From: CAWCFV01 sp963794995
Lineage (GTDB): Bacteria > Actinomycetota > Actinomycetes > JACCUZ01
Length of the DNA: 64,000 nt
Reading direction: 5' to 3'
Assembly (NCBI GenBank): GCA_963794995.1
Contig: CAWCFV010000002.1
Span: 2,418,001-2,482,000, forward strand
Part shown: in pieces, positions 45,041-53,081 of the stretch
Position numbering within the stretch: position 1 is the first letter of the stretch
Layout: each line of letters opens with the position of its first letter
Program-made: the position numbers and the translations under genes
Notes under the pieces: model-generated
The model's input: the letters and a program-made list of their open reading frames with translations, nothing else
Told to the model about the DNA's origin: nothing
Databases searched by the model: none

Positions 45041-46366
45041 TCGCGGCCGCGCGGGGCGGGCACGGGGCCAGGTCGCCCGGCGCGCCCGGGCGGCCGTAGT
45101 GCCAGCCCTGGCCGTGGTCGACGGCACAGGCGAGCAGTGCGTCGGCGTCCACCTGCGTCTCGACGCCCTCGGCGACGACCGAGGCGTCGCAGCCGTGGGC
45201 GAAGTCGACGAGGGACCGGACGAGGGTCCGGAGCACCGGGTCCGAGGCGACGCCGTCGACGAGCGTGCGGTCGAGCTTGATGACGTCCGGCGACGTCAGC
45301 ACGATGTGCCGCAGCGACGAGAACCCGGCACCGACGTCGTCGATGGCCAGGCGCATGCCGGCGAGGCGAAGCGGACGCAGCACCTCGCGGACGGCGTCGT
45401 AGTCGTTGACCTGGTCGTGCTCGGAGAGCTCCAGCAGGACGCGCTCCAACGGCAGCGCCCCGAGGAACTCGCTGCACTCGGGTGTGAGCAGCGTCGCCGG
45501 TGACACGTTCATCGAGATGTACCCGTCGACCGTCGCGAGGTGGTCGGCGGCGCGCTCGAGCGCGAGCAGCTCGAGGCGGTGGCCGCGCTGGACGCTGTGC
45601 GCCTCGGCGAAGACGACGTCCGGTGCCTTGCCCCAGTGCTGCGGGAACCGGCTCAGGGCCTCGGCGCCGACCCGGTCGCCGGTCGCCAGCTCGACGATCG
45701 GCTGCAGGACGACCGTCGGTCCGCCGGTGGCCATCAGCGGCACCAGCCGGCCCTCGACGTCGTCCCGTCGGGCCTGCTCGCGGACCTCCGGCTCGAGGAC
45801 CAGCGACGCGGCGCGGGCGAGCACCTCCATCAGGGCCCGGTCGCGCTTGGACAGGGCCTTGTCGGTGGTCAGGCCCGCGGCGCAGAACGTGCCGTAGAGC
45901 TGGCCGTCGCTCAGGACGACCGGCACCGAGACGTAGCTGCGGATCCGCGGCATCCGGGAGGCCGGCAGCCGCATCGCCTCGGGGAACTTGGTGACGTCGG
46001 GCATCACGGCCGGCAGCCGGCCGTCGATGATCGCCTGGCAGAAGGTGGTCTCCTGGGGCTGGGTCGCGCCCTCCTTGAACAGGAAGGGCACCGAGGACTC
46101 GACGACCTCGAGGTGCTGCGTGGTCCCGTCCATCCGCGAGAGGAAGGCGACGGAGAGGTTCAGACCCTCTTTCGCCGTGCGCAGCAGCTCGGCGACCTGG
46201 TGCTCGACGTCGGTGCGCTGGGTCCTGGCCATGCCCGGGGACCCTCCTCGCTGCTGCGTCGCGGCCGCGCGGCGACGCCTGCCCGCAACCCTCTCCCGGA
46301 GGTATCGGACGACCGGGGTCCGTTCTTCAGTGCCCGGCCCCGGTCGGTTCGGGCAGACTGCCGACG

Positions 46367-46825
46367 GTGCGCCGCGACCACGACCTCCCGGTCGACCCGG
46401 ACGTCGAGGTGGGCAGTGAGCCGGCGGCGGACCGGGGCGTCCTCGCGGCTGTCGCGCTCGGTGGCGCGTTCGGCAGCCTGGCCCGCTGGTGGCTCGGGGG
46501 GTCGGTGCCCCCCGGCGCCGGCGAGGTCCCCTGGGCGACGCTGGTGGAGAACGTGTCGGGCAGCCTCCTGCTGGGCGCGCTGATGGTCCTGGTCGTCGAG
46601 GGGCGGGTGCGGTGGCGGCTGGCCCGGCCGTTCCTGGGCGTGGGGGTGCTCGGTGGCTGGACCACGTTCTCGGCGTACGCGCTGGAGGCCCGTGAGCTGG
46701 TCGTCGAGGACCGGGCGGTCGCGGCCCTCGGCTACGTCGCCGGCTCCGTGCTCGCGGGGCTGGCCGCGGCGTTCGCCGGGATGGTCCTGGCCCGCCGCGC
46801 ACTCGCCGGCGGGCCGTCGACATGA
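46367..46825 (+). CDS. crcB: Fluoride efflux channel CrcB/FluC, subunit 1
   Basis: 152 residues with four membrane segments. The N-terminal 25 residues are soluble and acidic. The channel motifs are present: ALGGAFGSLARWWLGG, the pore region ATLVENVSGSLLLG (Asn facing F-) and GGWTTFSAYALE carrying the Phe-box. It forms dual-topology dimers that export fluoride. A second copy follows with a 4-nt overlap; paired genes usually mean a heterodimer of fixed opposite topology. No fluoride riboswitch is seen upstream. Confidence 0.92.
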   Translation: MRRDHDLPVDPDVEVGSEPAADRGVLAAVALGGAFGSLARWWLGGSVPPGAGEVPWATLVENVSGSLLLGALMVLVVEGRVRWRLARPFLGVGVLGGWTTFSAYALEARELVVEDRAVAALGYVAGSVLAGLAAAFAGMVLARRALAGGPST

Positions 46826-47196
46826 CCCTGGTCCTGGTGCTCGCCGGCGGTGCGGTCGGTGCCCCGCTGCGCTACCTGGTCGACCGGTGGGTGCAGTCCC
46901 GCCTCGGGTCGGTGCTGCCCTGGGGCACCGTGCTCGTCAACGTCCTGGGGTGCGTGCTGCTGGGTGCGGTGGCGGGCGGGGTGGATGCCACGGACGGGCC
47001 CGACTGGCTCCTGGCCCTCGTCGGCACCGGTCTGTGCGGCGCCTTCACCACGTTCTCGACCTTCTCCTTCGAGGGGGTCCGGCTGCTCGAGCAGGGGGAG
47101 TGGCGCGCAGCCGCCCTGGCCGTCGGCTCCAGCGTCTCCCTCGGGCTGGCCGGCTGCGCCCTCGCCTGGGCCGCGGCCTCGGCGGCGCTCGGCTGA
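46822..47196 (+). CDS. crcB: Fluoride efflux channel CrcB/FluC, subunit 2
   Basis: 124 residues, four membrane segments: LAGGAVGAPLRYLVDRWV, GTVLVNVLGCVLLG with the pore Asn, and GAFTTFSTFSFEGVRLL. It starts inside the stop of the first crcB (ATGA). It has more conventional motifs than subunit 1. The two presumably assemble together in the cytoplasmic membrane. Confidence 0.93.
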   Translation: MTLVLVLAGGAVGAPLRYLVDRWVQSRLGSVLPWGTVLVNVLGCVLLGAVAGGVDATDGPDWLLALVGTGLCGAFTTFSTFSFEGVRLLEQGEWRAAALAVGSSVSLGLAGCALAWAAASAALG

Positions 47197-47289
47197 CCCG
47201 GTCCGGTGGACGGGGGCTCCTGCCGGACCAGGAGTGGAGACGACCGATGCGACGACCGGCGCGGTAGTTCGTTAGCAGAAGTAATGAGT

Positions 47290-47295
47290 TATCGT
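47290..47295 (+). promoter_or_regulatory. -10 element of the marR-MFS operon, leaderless arrangement
   Basis: TATCGT, then 6 nt, then GTG at 47302. It sits in a short AT-rich island (about 47264-47295), unusual for this DNA, that may also hold the MarR operator. Confidence 0.5.
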
Positions 47296-47301
47296 GGGAC
47301 C

Positions 47302-47736
47302 GTGCCCACGATGACCCGGACCGCCGAGCAGGCGAGCACCATGCGGGTCTCGGTGATGCGGCTGGCCCGCCGGCTGCGTTCCGAGCGGGCCGGGCACGAC
47401 CTCACCCTGACCCAGATCGCCGCCCTGGCGACCCTCGACCGGCACGGCCCGCTGACCCCCCGCGAGCTCGCCGACCACGAGCAGGTCCGGCCACCCTCGA
47501 TGACCCGGACCATCGCGGTCCTGGCGGAGAGCGGGCTGATCACCCGGACCCCGCACGCCACCGACGGCCGGCAGCACCTCGTCGCGCTGACCGCCCAGGC
47601 GAAGGACCTGCTCGCGGAGGACCGTCGCCGCCGCGACGCCTGGCTGTCTCAGCGCCTTGCCGAGCTGACCCAGGAGGAACGGGACCTGCTGCGCACGGCT
47701 GCCGGGCTGCTGGACCGGATCACCCGCACCCGATGA
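47302..47736 (+). CDS. MarR family transcriptional regulator
   Basis: 144 residues from GTG 47302 (an ATG at 47311 is also in frame). The winged helix has LTLTQIAALATLDRHGPLTPRELADHEQV, recognition helix PPSMTRTIAVLAESGLI and wing RTPHATDGRQHLVALT. It overlaps the following MFS exporter by 4 nt, the usual layout of a regulator controlling its own efflux pump. The AT-rich stretch before it is the likely operator. The ligand is unknown. Confidence 0.9.
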   Translation: MPTMTRTAEQASTMRVSVMRLARRLRSERAGHDLTLTQIAALATLDRHGPLTPRELADHEQVRPPSMTRTIAVLAESGLITRTPHATDGRQHLVALTAQAKDLLAEDRRRRDAWLSQRLAELTQEERDLLRTAAGLLDRITRTR

Positions 47737-49022
47737 GCCCGACCTTCCAGTCCCTGCGCAACCGCAACTACCGCTACTACGCGGCCGGCGGGGTCGTGTC
47801 CAACACCGGCACCTGGATGCAGCGGGTCGCCCAGGACTGGCTGGTGCTGCAGCTGTCCGGGCAGAGCGGCGTCGCCCTCGGTGTCACCACCGGCCTGCAG
47901 TTCCTGCCGATGCTGGTCCTCGCACCGTTCGCCGGGACGCTGGCCGACCGCTACTCCAAGCGCAAGGTGCTCATCGCCACCCAGGCGTTCATGGCCGCGG
48001 TCGCCGTGGTGCTCGGCGTCCTGGACCTCACCGGCGTCGTGCAGGTCTGGCACGTGTACGTGCTGGCGCTGCTGCTGGGAGTCGGTGCGGCCTTCGACGC
48101 ACCGGCCCGGCAGTCGTTCGTCATCGAGATGGTCGGCCGTGACGACCTGTCCAACGCCGTCGGCCTGAACAGCGCCTCGTTCAACCTCGGCCGGGTGATC
48201 GGACCGTCCGTCGCGGGCCTGCTCATCGTCCTGGTCGGGACCGGCCCGGTGTTCCTGATCAACGCGGCATCGTTCGGCGCCGTCATCCTGGCCCTGGCCA
48301 AGATGCGCCCCGCCGAGCTGATGCCCATGCCGCGGACCGGACGGGGGAGGGGACAGTTCCTCGAGGGCCTGCGCTACCTGCGCGGACGCCCGGACCTCAT
48401 GACGGTCCTGGTCATCGTCTTCTTCGTCGGCACGTTCGGGCTGAACTTCCAGATGACCTCGGCCCTGATGGCCACCGAGGTCTTCGACAAGGGCGCCGGC
48501 GAGTACGGCCTGCTCGGCACCGTGATCGCGGTCGGGTCGCTGTCCGGCGCACTGCTGGCCGCGCGCCGCGGCCGCCCCCGGCTCCGCCTGATCGTCGCGG
48601 CGGCCGTTGCCTTCGGCGTCATCGAGGTCGCGGCGGGGCTGATGCCCACGTACTGGTGGTTCATGGCGACGCTGGTCCCGCTCGGCCTCGCCCAGATGAC
48701 GATGCTCAACGCCGCGAACGCCACGATGCAGCTCTCGGTCGCGCCGGCGATGCGCGGCCGGGTGATGGCGATCTACATCGCTGTCCTCATGGGTGGCACG
48801 CCGGTGGGCGCACCGCTCGTCGGTGCCCTGGCCGAGGCCTTCGGCGCGCGCTGGAGCCTCATCGGCGGCGGCATCGTCTCGGCCGCCGCGGCCCTCGTGG
48901 CCGGCGGGCTGCTGGCCCGCCGGCGCGGCCTGGTGCTGCGGGACGAGCTGCGGGTGCCCGTGACGTCTCCGTTCCCCGACGGCCGGCTCGACGAGGCCCG
49001 GCAGAGCGCCCAGCAGGGGTGA
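47733..49022 (+). CDS. MFS exporter (EntS/MFS_3 type), MarR-linked
   Basis: 429 residues, 12 membrane segments. FQSLRNRNYRYYAAGGVVSNTGTWMQRVAQDWLVLQLS is the standard start of the MFS_3 group, which contains EntS-like and multidrug exporters; GTLADRYSKRKVLI is the loop 2-3 motif. Translation is coupled to the marR gene (ATGA). It probably extrudes a drug or metabolite sensed by MarR. Confidence 0.92.
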   Translation: MSPTFQSLRNRNYRYYAAGGVVSNTGTWMQRVAQDWLVLQLSGQSGVALGVTTGLQFLPMLVLAPFAGTLADRYSKRKVLIATQAFMAAVAVVLGVLDLTGVVQVWHVYVLALLLGVGAAFDAPARQSFVIEMVGRDDLSNAVGLNSASFNLGRVIGPSVAGLLIVLVGTGPVFLINAASFGAVILALAKMRPAELMPMPRTGRGRGQFLEGLRYLRGRPDLMTVLVIVFFVGTFGLNFQMTSALMATEVFDKGAGEYGLLGTVIAVGSLSGALLAARRGRPRLRLIVAAAVAFGVIEVAAGLMPTYWWFMATLVPLGLAQMTMLNAANATMQLSVAPAMRGRVMAIYIAVLMGGTPVGAPLVGALAEAFGARWSLIGGGIVSAAAALVAGGLLARRRGLVLRDELRVPVTSPFPDGRLDEARQSAQQG

Positions 49023-49061
49023 GCACTGGCGCCCGCCGGTGCCGGTGACCAGGATGGCGCC

Positions 49062-49814
49062 ATGACCGACGCACCTCGCAGCCCTGACTACCTGCGCCAC
49101 CTGCGCAACGACACCGACCGCATGCTCGAGGTCAGCAAGGACCTGGACGCCGAGGTGCCCGCCTGCCCCGGATGGACGGTCCGCGACGTCCTCGTGCACA
49201 CCGGGTCGGTCTTCAGCCACAAGGTGCGCTGCATGCGGGTGGGCCGGCCCGAGACGGAGGCGGACTGGGACCAGGGGCCGGCGGAGGGCGCCGACCTCGG
49301 CGCCGTGCTCGGGTGGTTCCGCGAGCGTCGCGACGAGCTCGTCGGGGAGCTCGAGTCGCGTGACCCCGCCGAGCACGTGTTCACCTGGCACGAGGACCAC
49401 CAGGACGTCGCCTTCTGGGTGCGCCGGATGGCGCAGGAGGCCGCGGTCCACCGGGTCGACGCCGAGAGCGGCTCCGGCTCGGAGTCCGGCGTCGACCACG
49501 ACCTCGCGGTCGACGGGATCGACGAGGTGCTCGACTGGTTCCTCAGCTACCAGGCCGAGGACGTCGGCACCGACGCACCCGGCCGCGGCACCGTCGCGGT
49601 GCGCACGTCCGACCGGATCTGGCGCCTGACCCTCACGCCGGACGCCGTCGACGTCGCCCGGCTGCCCGGCCCGTCCGACGCGGTGGTCAGCGGCGAGGCG
49701 TCCGAGCTGTACCTGTGGCTCTGGGGCCGACGTCCTGACACCGCGGTCCGCACGGACGGCGACGCCGAGCTGCTCGCCGGCCTGCGCCACCGGCTGCGCG
49801 TCGTCACCCAGTAG
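49062..49814 (+). CDS. Mycothiol-dependent maleylpyruvate isomerase family protein (DinB-like)
   Basis: 250 residues. The MDMPI N-terminal four-helix bundle has ACPGWTVRDVLVHTGSVFSHK with a metal-binding His, and MAQEAAVHRVDAE with Glu and His ligands. The C-terminal part (about 150-250) is the smaller MDMPI_C-type beta domain ending LYLWLWGRRP. Relatives use mycothiol as a cofactor for isomerisation or thiol transfer, consistent with a mycothiol-producing actinobacterium. The exact reaction is unknown. CAGGAT lies six bases before the ATG, a weak leaderless signal. Confidence 0.84.
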   Translation: MTDAPRSPDYLRHLRNDTDRMLEVSKDLDAEVPACPGWTVRDVLVHTGSVFSHKVRCMRVGRPETEADWDQGPAEGADLGAVLGWFRERRDELVGELESRDPAEHVFTWHEDHQDVAFWVRRMAQEAAVHRVDAESGSGSESGVDHDLAVDGIDEVLDWFLSYQAEDVGTDAPGRGTVAVRTSDRIWRLTLTPDAVDVARLPGPSDAVVSGEASELYLWLWGRRPDTAVRTDGDAELLAGLRHRLRVVTQ

Positions 49815-49817
49815 CGG

Positions 49818-50938
49818 GTGCCGACCTACGACGTCGTCGTCGCCGGGCTCGGCGGCTTCGGCAGCGCGGCCGCCGCGCACCTGGCGACCCGTGGCGGGCG
49901 CGTCCTCGGGCTCGACCCGCGCCCCGGCGCGCACGCGGAGGGCTCCAGCCACGGCGAGACCCGGATCGTGCGCCAGGTCTACTTCGAGGGAGCGGCCTAC
50001 CTGCCGCTGCTTCAGCGCACCTACGAGCTGTGGGCCGACCTCGCCGACGAGGGCGGTACCCCGCTGGTGCGGCGCACGGGGGGCCTGTACCTCGGCCGGC
50101 CGGACACCAGGATCTTCGGCGGCAGCCTCGACGCCGCGCGGCGGTGGGACCTCGAGCACGAGGTGCTCGACGCGGCAGAGGTCCACCGTCGGTTCCCTGC
50201 CCTGTGCCCGCCCGAGGGAGTGGCCGCCATCTACGAGCCGAGGGCCGGCACGGTCCGTCCGGAGGCGGCGGTGGCCGCCCAGCTGCGCCGGGCCGCGGCC
50301 TCCGGCGCCGAGCTGCGCCACGACGAGGAGGTCACCGGGTGGACGGCGACCGCGGACGGTGTCCGCGTCCGGACGACCCGGGGTTCGTACACCGCCGGCG
50401 CGCTGGTGCTCGCACCCGGGCGATGGGCACCCGGGCTGGTCCGCCTCGACCTCCCGCTCGTCGTGGAGCGGCGGGTCCAGCACTGGTTCGCGCCCCCGGC
50501 CACCGGACGACTTCCGGCCGGGCCGGCTGCCCGTGTGGATCTGGGACCGGGCCGACGGCACCTCCCTGTACGGCGCGCCCGCGCAGGACGGCCGGAGCGA
50601 CGTCAAGGCCGCTGTGCACTTCTCGACGACCAGGCCGGCCGACAGCTGGGACGTGCCCGCGCTGGCCCTGGCGCTCCGGGAGCTGCCTCCCCGGCCTGGG
50701 CGACCGGCACAGCCGCGAGGCCGAGTGCTGGTACACCCTCACGCCGGACGAGGACTTCGTGGTCGGTCCGCACCCGGAGTTCCCGCGGGTCGTCCTCGCC
50801 TGCGGGTTCTCCGGGCACGGGTTCAAGTTCACCCCGGTGCTCGGCGAGGTCCTCGCCGACCTGGCCACCGGCGGGAGCCGCGAGTTCGACCTCTCGCCGT
50901 TCGACCCCGGGCGGTCGGCGGTACCGCGGCCGGCGTGA
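49818..50938 (+). pseudogene. Sarcosine oxidase/N-methyltryptophan oxidase-like FAD enzyme, interrupted by two frameshifts
   Basis: The N-terminus has the FAD-binding VVVAGLGGFGSAAAAHLA and GSSHGETRIVRQVYFEG of the MSOX/SoxA family. The frame is lost near 50505 (one extra G) and again near 50685-50693 (one extra C). Joined, the protein is complete and about 370 residues long. It includes ECWYTLTPDEDF, whose Cys is the covalent flavin site, and ACGFSGHGFKFTPVLGEVL. The family oxidises secondary amines, making H2O2. Either the gene has just been inactivated or the sequence has indel errors. The GTG start is 3 nt after the previous stop. Confidence 0.82.
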
Positions 50939-51453
50939 GGCTGTTCGTCGCGCTCCGGCCCCCGTCCGACGCGCTCGCCCACGCCGGAGCCGCGGTCGAC
51001 GCCGTCCGGGCCGTCGAGCCCGGCCCGCGCTGGGTGCCGCCGGAGCGCTGGCACCTCACCCTCGCGTTCTACGGCGAGGTCGCCGACGGTGACCTCGCCG
51101 GCGTGCACCGGCGCATCGACCGAGCGGTCGCTCGGGCGACCGCCATGACGCTGCGCCTCCGCGGCGCCGGCTCCTTCCCACGGCGCGCGGTCTGGCTGGG
51201 GGTCGACGGGGACGTGCAGGAGCTGCGCCGGGTCGCTGCCGGGGTCAGCCGCGAGCCCCGGACCTACCGGCCGCACCTCACCGTGGCGCGGCTGAGGGGC
51301 GACACCGACCCGGCGGCGGCGGTGGCCGCGCTGTCGTCGTACGACGGCCCGCCCTGGCCGGCCGAGGCGGTGCACCTCGTCCGGTCCCACCTGGGCCCGC
51401 ACCCGCGGCACGAGGACGTCGCCAGCTGGCCGCTGCGGCCCAGGCCGTGGTGA
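50935..51453 (+). CDS. thpR: RNA 2',3'-cyclic phosphodiesterase (ThpR/LigT family)
   Basis: 172 residues of the 2H phosphoesterase fold. RLFVALRPP opens it; the two catalytic HxT motifs are HLTLAFYGEV and HLTVARLRG. Members open 2',3'-cyclic phosphate ends of RNA or oligonucleotides, or ligate tRNA halves in vitro. The GTG start overlaps the stop of the sarcosine-oxidase-like gene (GTGA). Confidence 0.93.
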   Translation: MRLFVALRPPSDALAHAGAAVDAVRAVEPGPRWVPPERWHLTLAFYGEVADGDLAGVHRRIDRAVARATAMTLRLRGAGSFPRRAVWLGVDGDVQELRRVAAGVSREPRTYRPHLTVARLRGDTDPAAAVAALSSYDGPPWPAEAVHLVRSHLGPHPRHEDVASWPLRPRPW

Positions 51454-51463
51454 GGCCTCCGCA

Positions 51464-51469
51464 TAGGGT
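51464..51469 (+). promoter_or_regulatory. -10 element of the 27-residue peptide gene, leaderless arrangement
   Basis: TAGGGT, exactly 6 nt, then GTG at 51476. Confidence 0.5.
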
Positions 51470-51475
51470 CAGGGC

Positions 51476-51559
51476 GTGGACCCGAGGACCCGGCGCCGAG
51501 TGGTCCTCGGTGCGCTCGTCCTGCTCGTGCTGCTGGTGGTCGTCGGAGCGGTGGTCTGA
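51476..51559 (+). CDS. 27-residue single-pass membrane peptide
   Basis: GTG to TGA gives MDPRTRRRVV followed by a continuous hydrophobic stretch of about 17 residues (LGALVLLVLLVVVGAVV). The basic N-terminus and single helix predict an N-in membrane peptide. A TAGGGT hexamer six bases upstream supports real transcription. I believe similar tiny membrane proteins exist in actinobacteria but cannot name a family. It is too short for usual gene finders. The function is unknown; it could be a toxin-like or regulatory peptide or a small complex subunit. Confidence 0.5.
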   Translation: MDPRTRRRVVLGALVLLVLLVVVGAVV

Positions 51560-51563
51560 CGCC

Positions 51564-51599
51564 GGCTACGTCGGCTACGTCGGCTACGTCGGCTACGAC
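51564..51599 (+). repeat. Four tandem 9-bp repeats (GGCTACGTC)
   Basis: Three exact units and a fourth ending GAC, 5 nt past the small membrane peptide and just before the aldo/keto reductase remnant. This probably arose by replication slippage in decaying DNA. Confidence 0.75.
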
Positions 51600-51633
51600 G
51601 CGTAGGCCTCCGGCGCGGTCCCGCCCGGGCCGG

Positions 51634-51795
51634 GTGCCAGCCGGCGTGGTGGGACGAGCCGACGTAGCGGACCTTCCCCTGCGTCCGCAGGACGTCGAAC
51701 GCCTCCCAGATCTCGTCCCACGGGGTGTCCCGGTCGACGTGGTGCATCAGGTACAGGTCGAGGTGGTCGGTCTGCAGCCGGCGCAGCGACTCGTC
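51634..51795 (-). pseudogene. Fragment of an aldo/keto reductase gene
   Basis: 54 residues are legible on the minus strand: LRRLQTDHLDLYLMHHVDRD, then WEAFDVLRTQGKVRYVGSS and HHAGWH. These match the middle of AKR proteins of the Tas/YajO type (about residues 100-155 of some 330). Both ends are missing, with unrelated sequence and a 9-bp tandem repeat at one end. It is not a copy of the intact AKR gene at 38850-39737. Together with the small peptide gene it accounts for 51560-51877. Confidence 0.7.
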
Positions 51796-51877
51796 GGGTC
51801 CAAGGGGTCGAGCCTTCCCCCCGGGGAGGCCGAGGCAACGCCTAGTCTCGTCCGGTGACGACCAGGGCGAGGCCGGG

Positions 51878-53077
51878 ATGAGCAGGATCGGCGCCCCGTC
51901 GCAGGTCTCGGTGGGCCGGCAGGCGTGGGCCGTCCGCCTCGTCTTCGGCACCAACGGAGCGCTGTTCGCCACCTGGGTGTCCCGGCTCCCGGCGGTGCGC
52001 GACGACCTCGGCGCCGACGAGCGCGGTCTCGGCTTCGCGCTGTTGTTCCTCGCGGTCGGCTCGCTGCTCGCGATGCCGTTGTCCGGCCGTCTCGTCGCGT
52101 CCGTGGGCGCACGGGCGGTCCTGTCGACGTGCGTGGTGGTCTGCTGCCTCGCGTACCCGGCCCTGGCCCTGGCCCCGGACCTGGTCGTGCTGGCTGCGGT
52201 GCTGCTCGTCATCGGTGCCGGGGTCGGGGTCTGGGACGTGGCGATGAACGTGTCCGGTCACGCGGTCGAGCGCGCCGCCGGCCGCGACCTGATGCCCGGG
52301 TTCCACGCCGCCTGGAGCATCGGCTCGGTGGTCGGAGCCGGCGTGGGTGCGCTGGCCGCGCGCGCGGGTCTCGCCCCGTTCCCGCACTTCGCCCTGGTGT
52401 GCGTCGCCGCGCTCCTGCTGGCCCTGGCCTCCGTCCGCGTGATGCCCGATGCCAGGGATCAGGAGCCCGCCGGGACGGCCGAGGGTGAGCACCACCTCCC
52501 GCCCGGCACCGGTCCCCTGATCCTCGACCGTCGCGTGCTGGGGCTCGGCGTCATGTGCTTCTGCGCCGCGTGGGCCGAGGGGTCGGCCAACGACTGGCTG
52601 GCGCTCGTGCTCGCCGACGACCGCGGCGCCTCTGCCGCGATGGCTGCCGCCGGGTTCGCGGTCTTCGCCGCGGCCATGACCGTCGGCCGGCTGGTCGGCA
52701 CGACCGTGGTGGCCCGGATCGGGCGGGTGCGCGCCCTCCGGATCGGCGCTCTCGTGGCCACCGCGGGGGTGGCGCTGCTGCTGGCCGTCCCGGTCCTGGC
52801 GCTCGGCTACGTCGGGGCCATGCTCTGGGGCATCGGCATCTCCATCGGCTTCCCGCTGGCCATGACGGCCGCCGGCGAGACGCCCGGGCGCGGACCGTCG
52901 GCCATCGCGACGGTCGCGACCATCGCCTACGCCGGCTTCCTCGCCGGGCCCCCACTGATCGGCACCCTCGCCCACCAGGTCGGGCTGGACGACGCGCTGT
53001 GGGTGGTGGTGGCCCTGACCGTCGGCATGCTGGTGCTGGCCGGCAACGCCAAGGACCCGTCCGGGGTGCGAGGCTAG
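51878..53077 (+). CDS. MFS transporter (YbjJ/FucP-like)
   Basis: 399 residues, 12 membrane segments. It begins AWAVRLVFGTNGALFATWVSRLPAVRDDLGADERGLGFALL, the mark of the YbjJ-like MFS group; GVGVWDVAMNVSGHAVE and CAAWAEGSANDWLAL are its other conserved blocks. Homologues are putative sugar or drug transporters; the substrate is unknown. The ATG at 51878 has AGGGCGAGG upstream. The methyltransferase gene follows 4 nt after its stop. Confidence 0.88.
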   Translation: MSRIGAPSQVSVGRQAWAVRLVFGTNGALFATWVSRLPAVRDDLGADERGLGFALLFLAVGSLLAMPLSGRLVASVGARAVLSTCVVVCCLAYPALALAPDLVVLAAVLLVIGAGVGVWDVAMNVSGHAVERAAGRDLMPGFHAAWSIGSVVGAGVGALAARAGLAPFPHFALVCVAALLLALASVRVMPDARDQEPAGTAEGEHHLPPGTGPLILDRRVLGLGVMCFCAAWAEGSANDWLALVLADDRGASAAMAAAGFAVFAAAMTVGRLVGTTVVARIGRVRALRIGALVATAGVALLLAVPVLALGYVGAMLWGIGISIGFPLAMTAAGETPGRGPSAIATVATIAYAGFLAGPPLIGTLAHQVGLDDALWVVVALTVGMLVLAGNAKDPSGVRG

Positions 53078-53081
53078 GCAG

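Noticed and set aside
46233..46366. Possible fluoride (crcB) riboswitch before the crcB pair
   Set aside because: The conserved GGNGATGG...TGATG blocks of the motif are not found in this gap.
51469..52212. A full aldo/keto reductase gene on the minus strand
   Set aside because: Only about 54 residues match; the rest is Arg-rich nonsense over the MFS gene and the tandem repeat, so it is annotated as a fragment.
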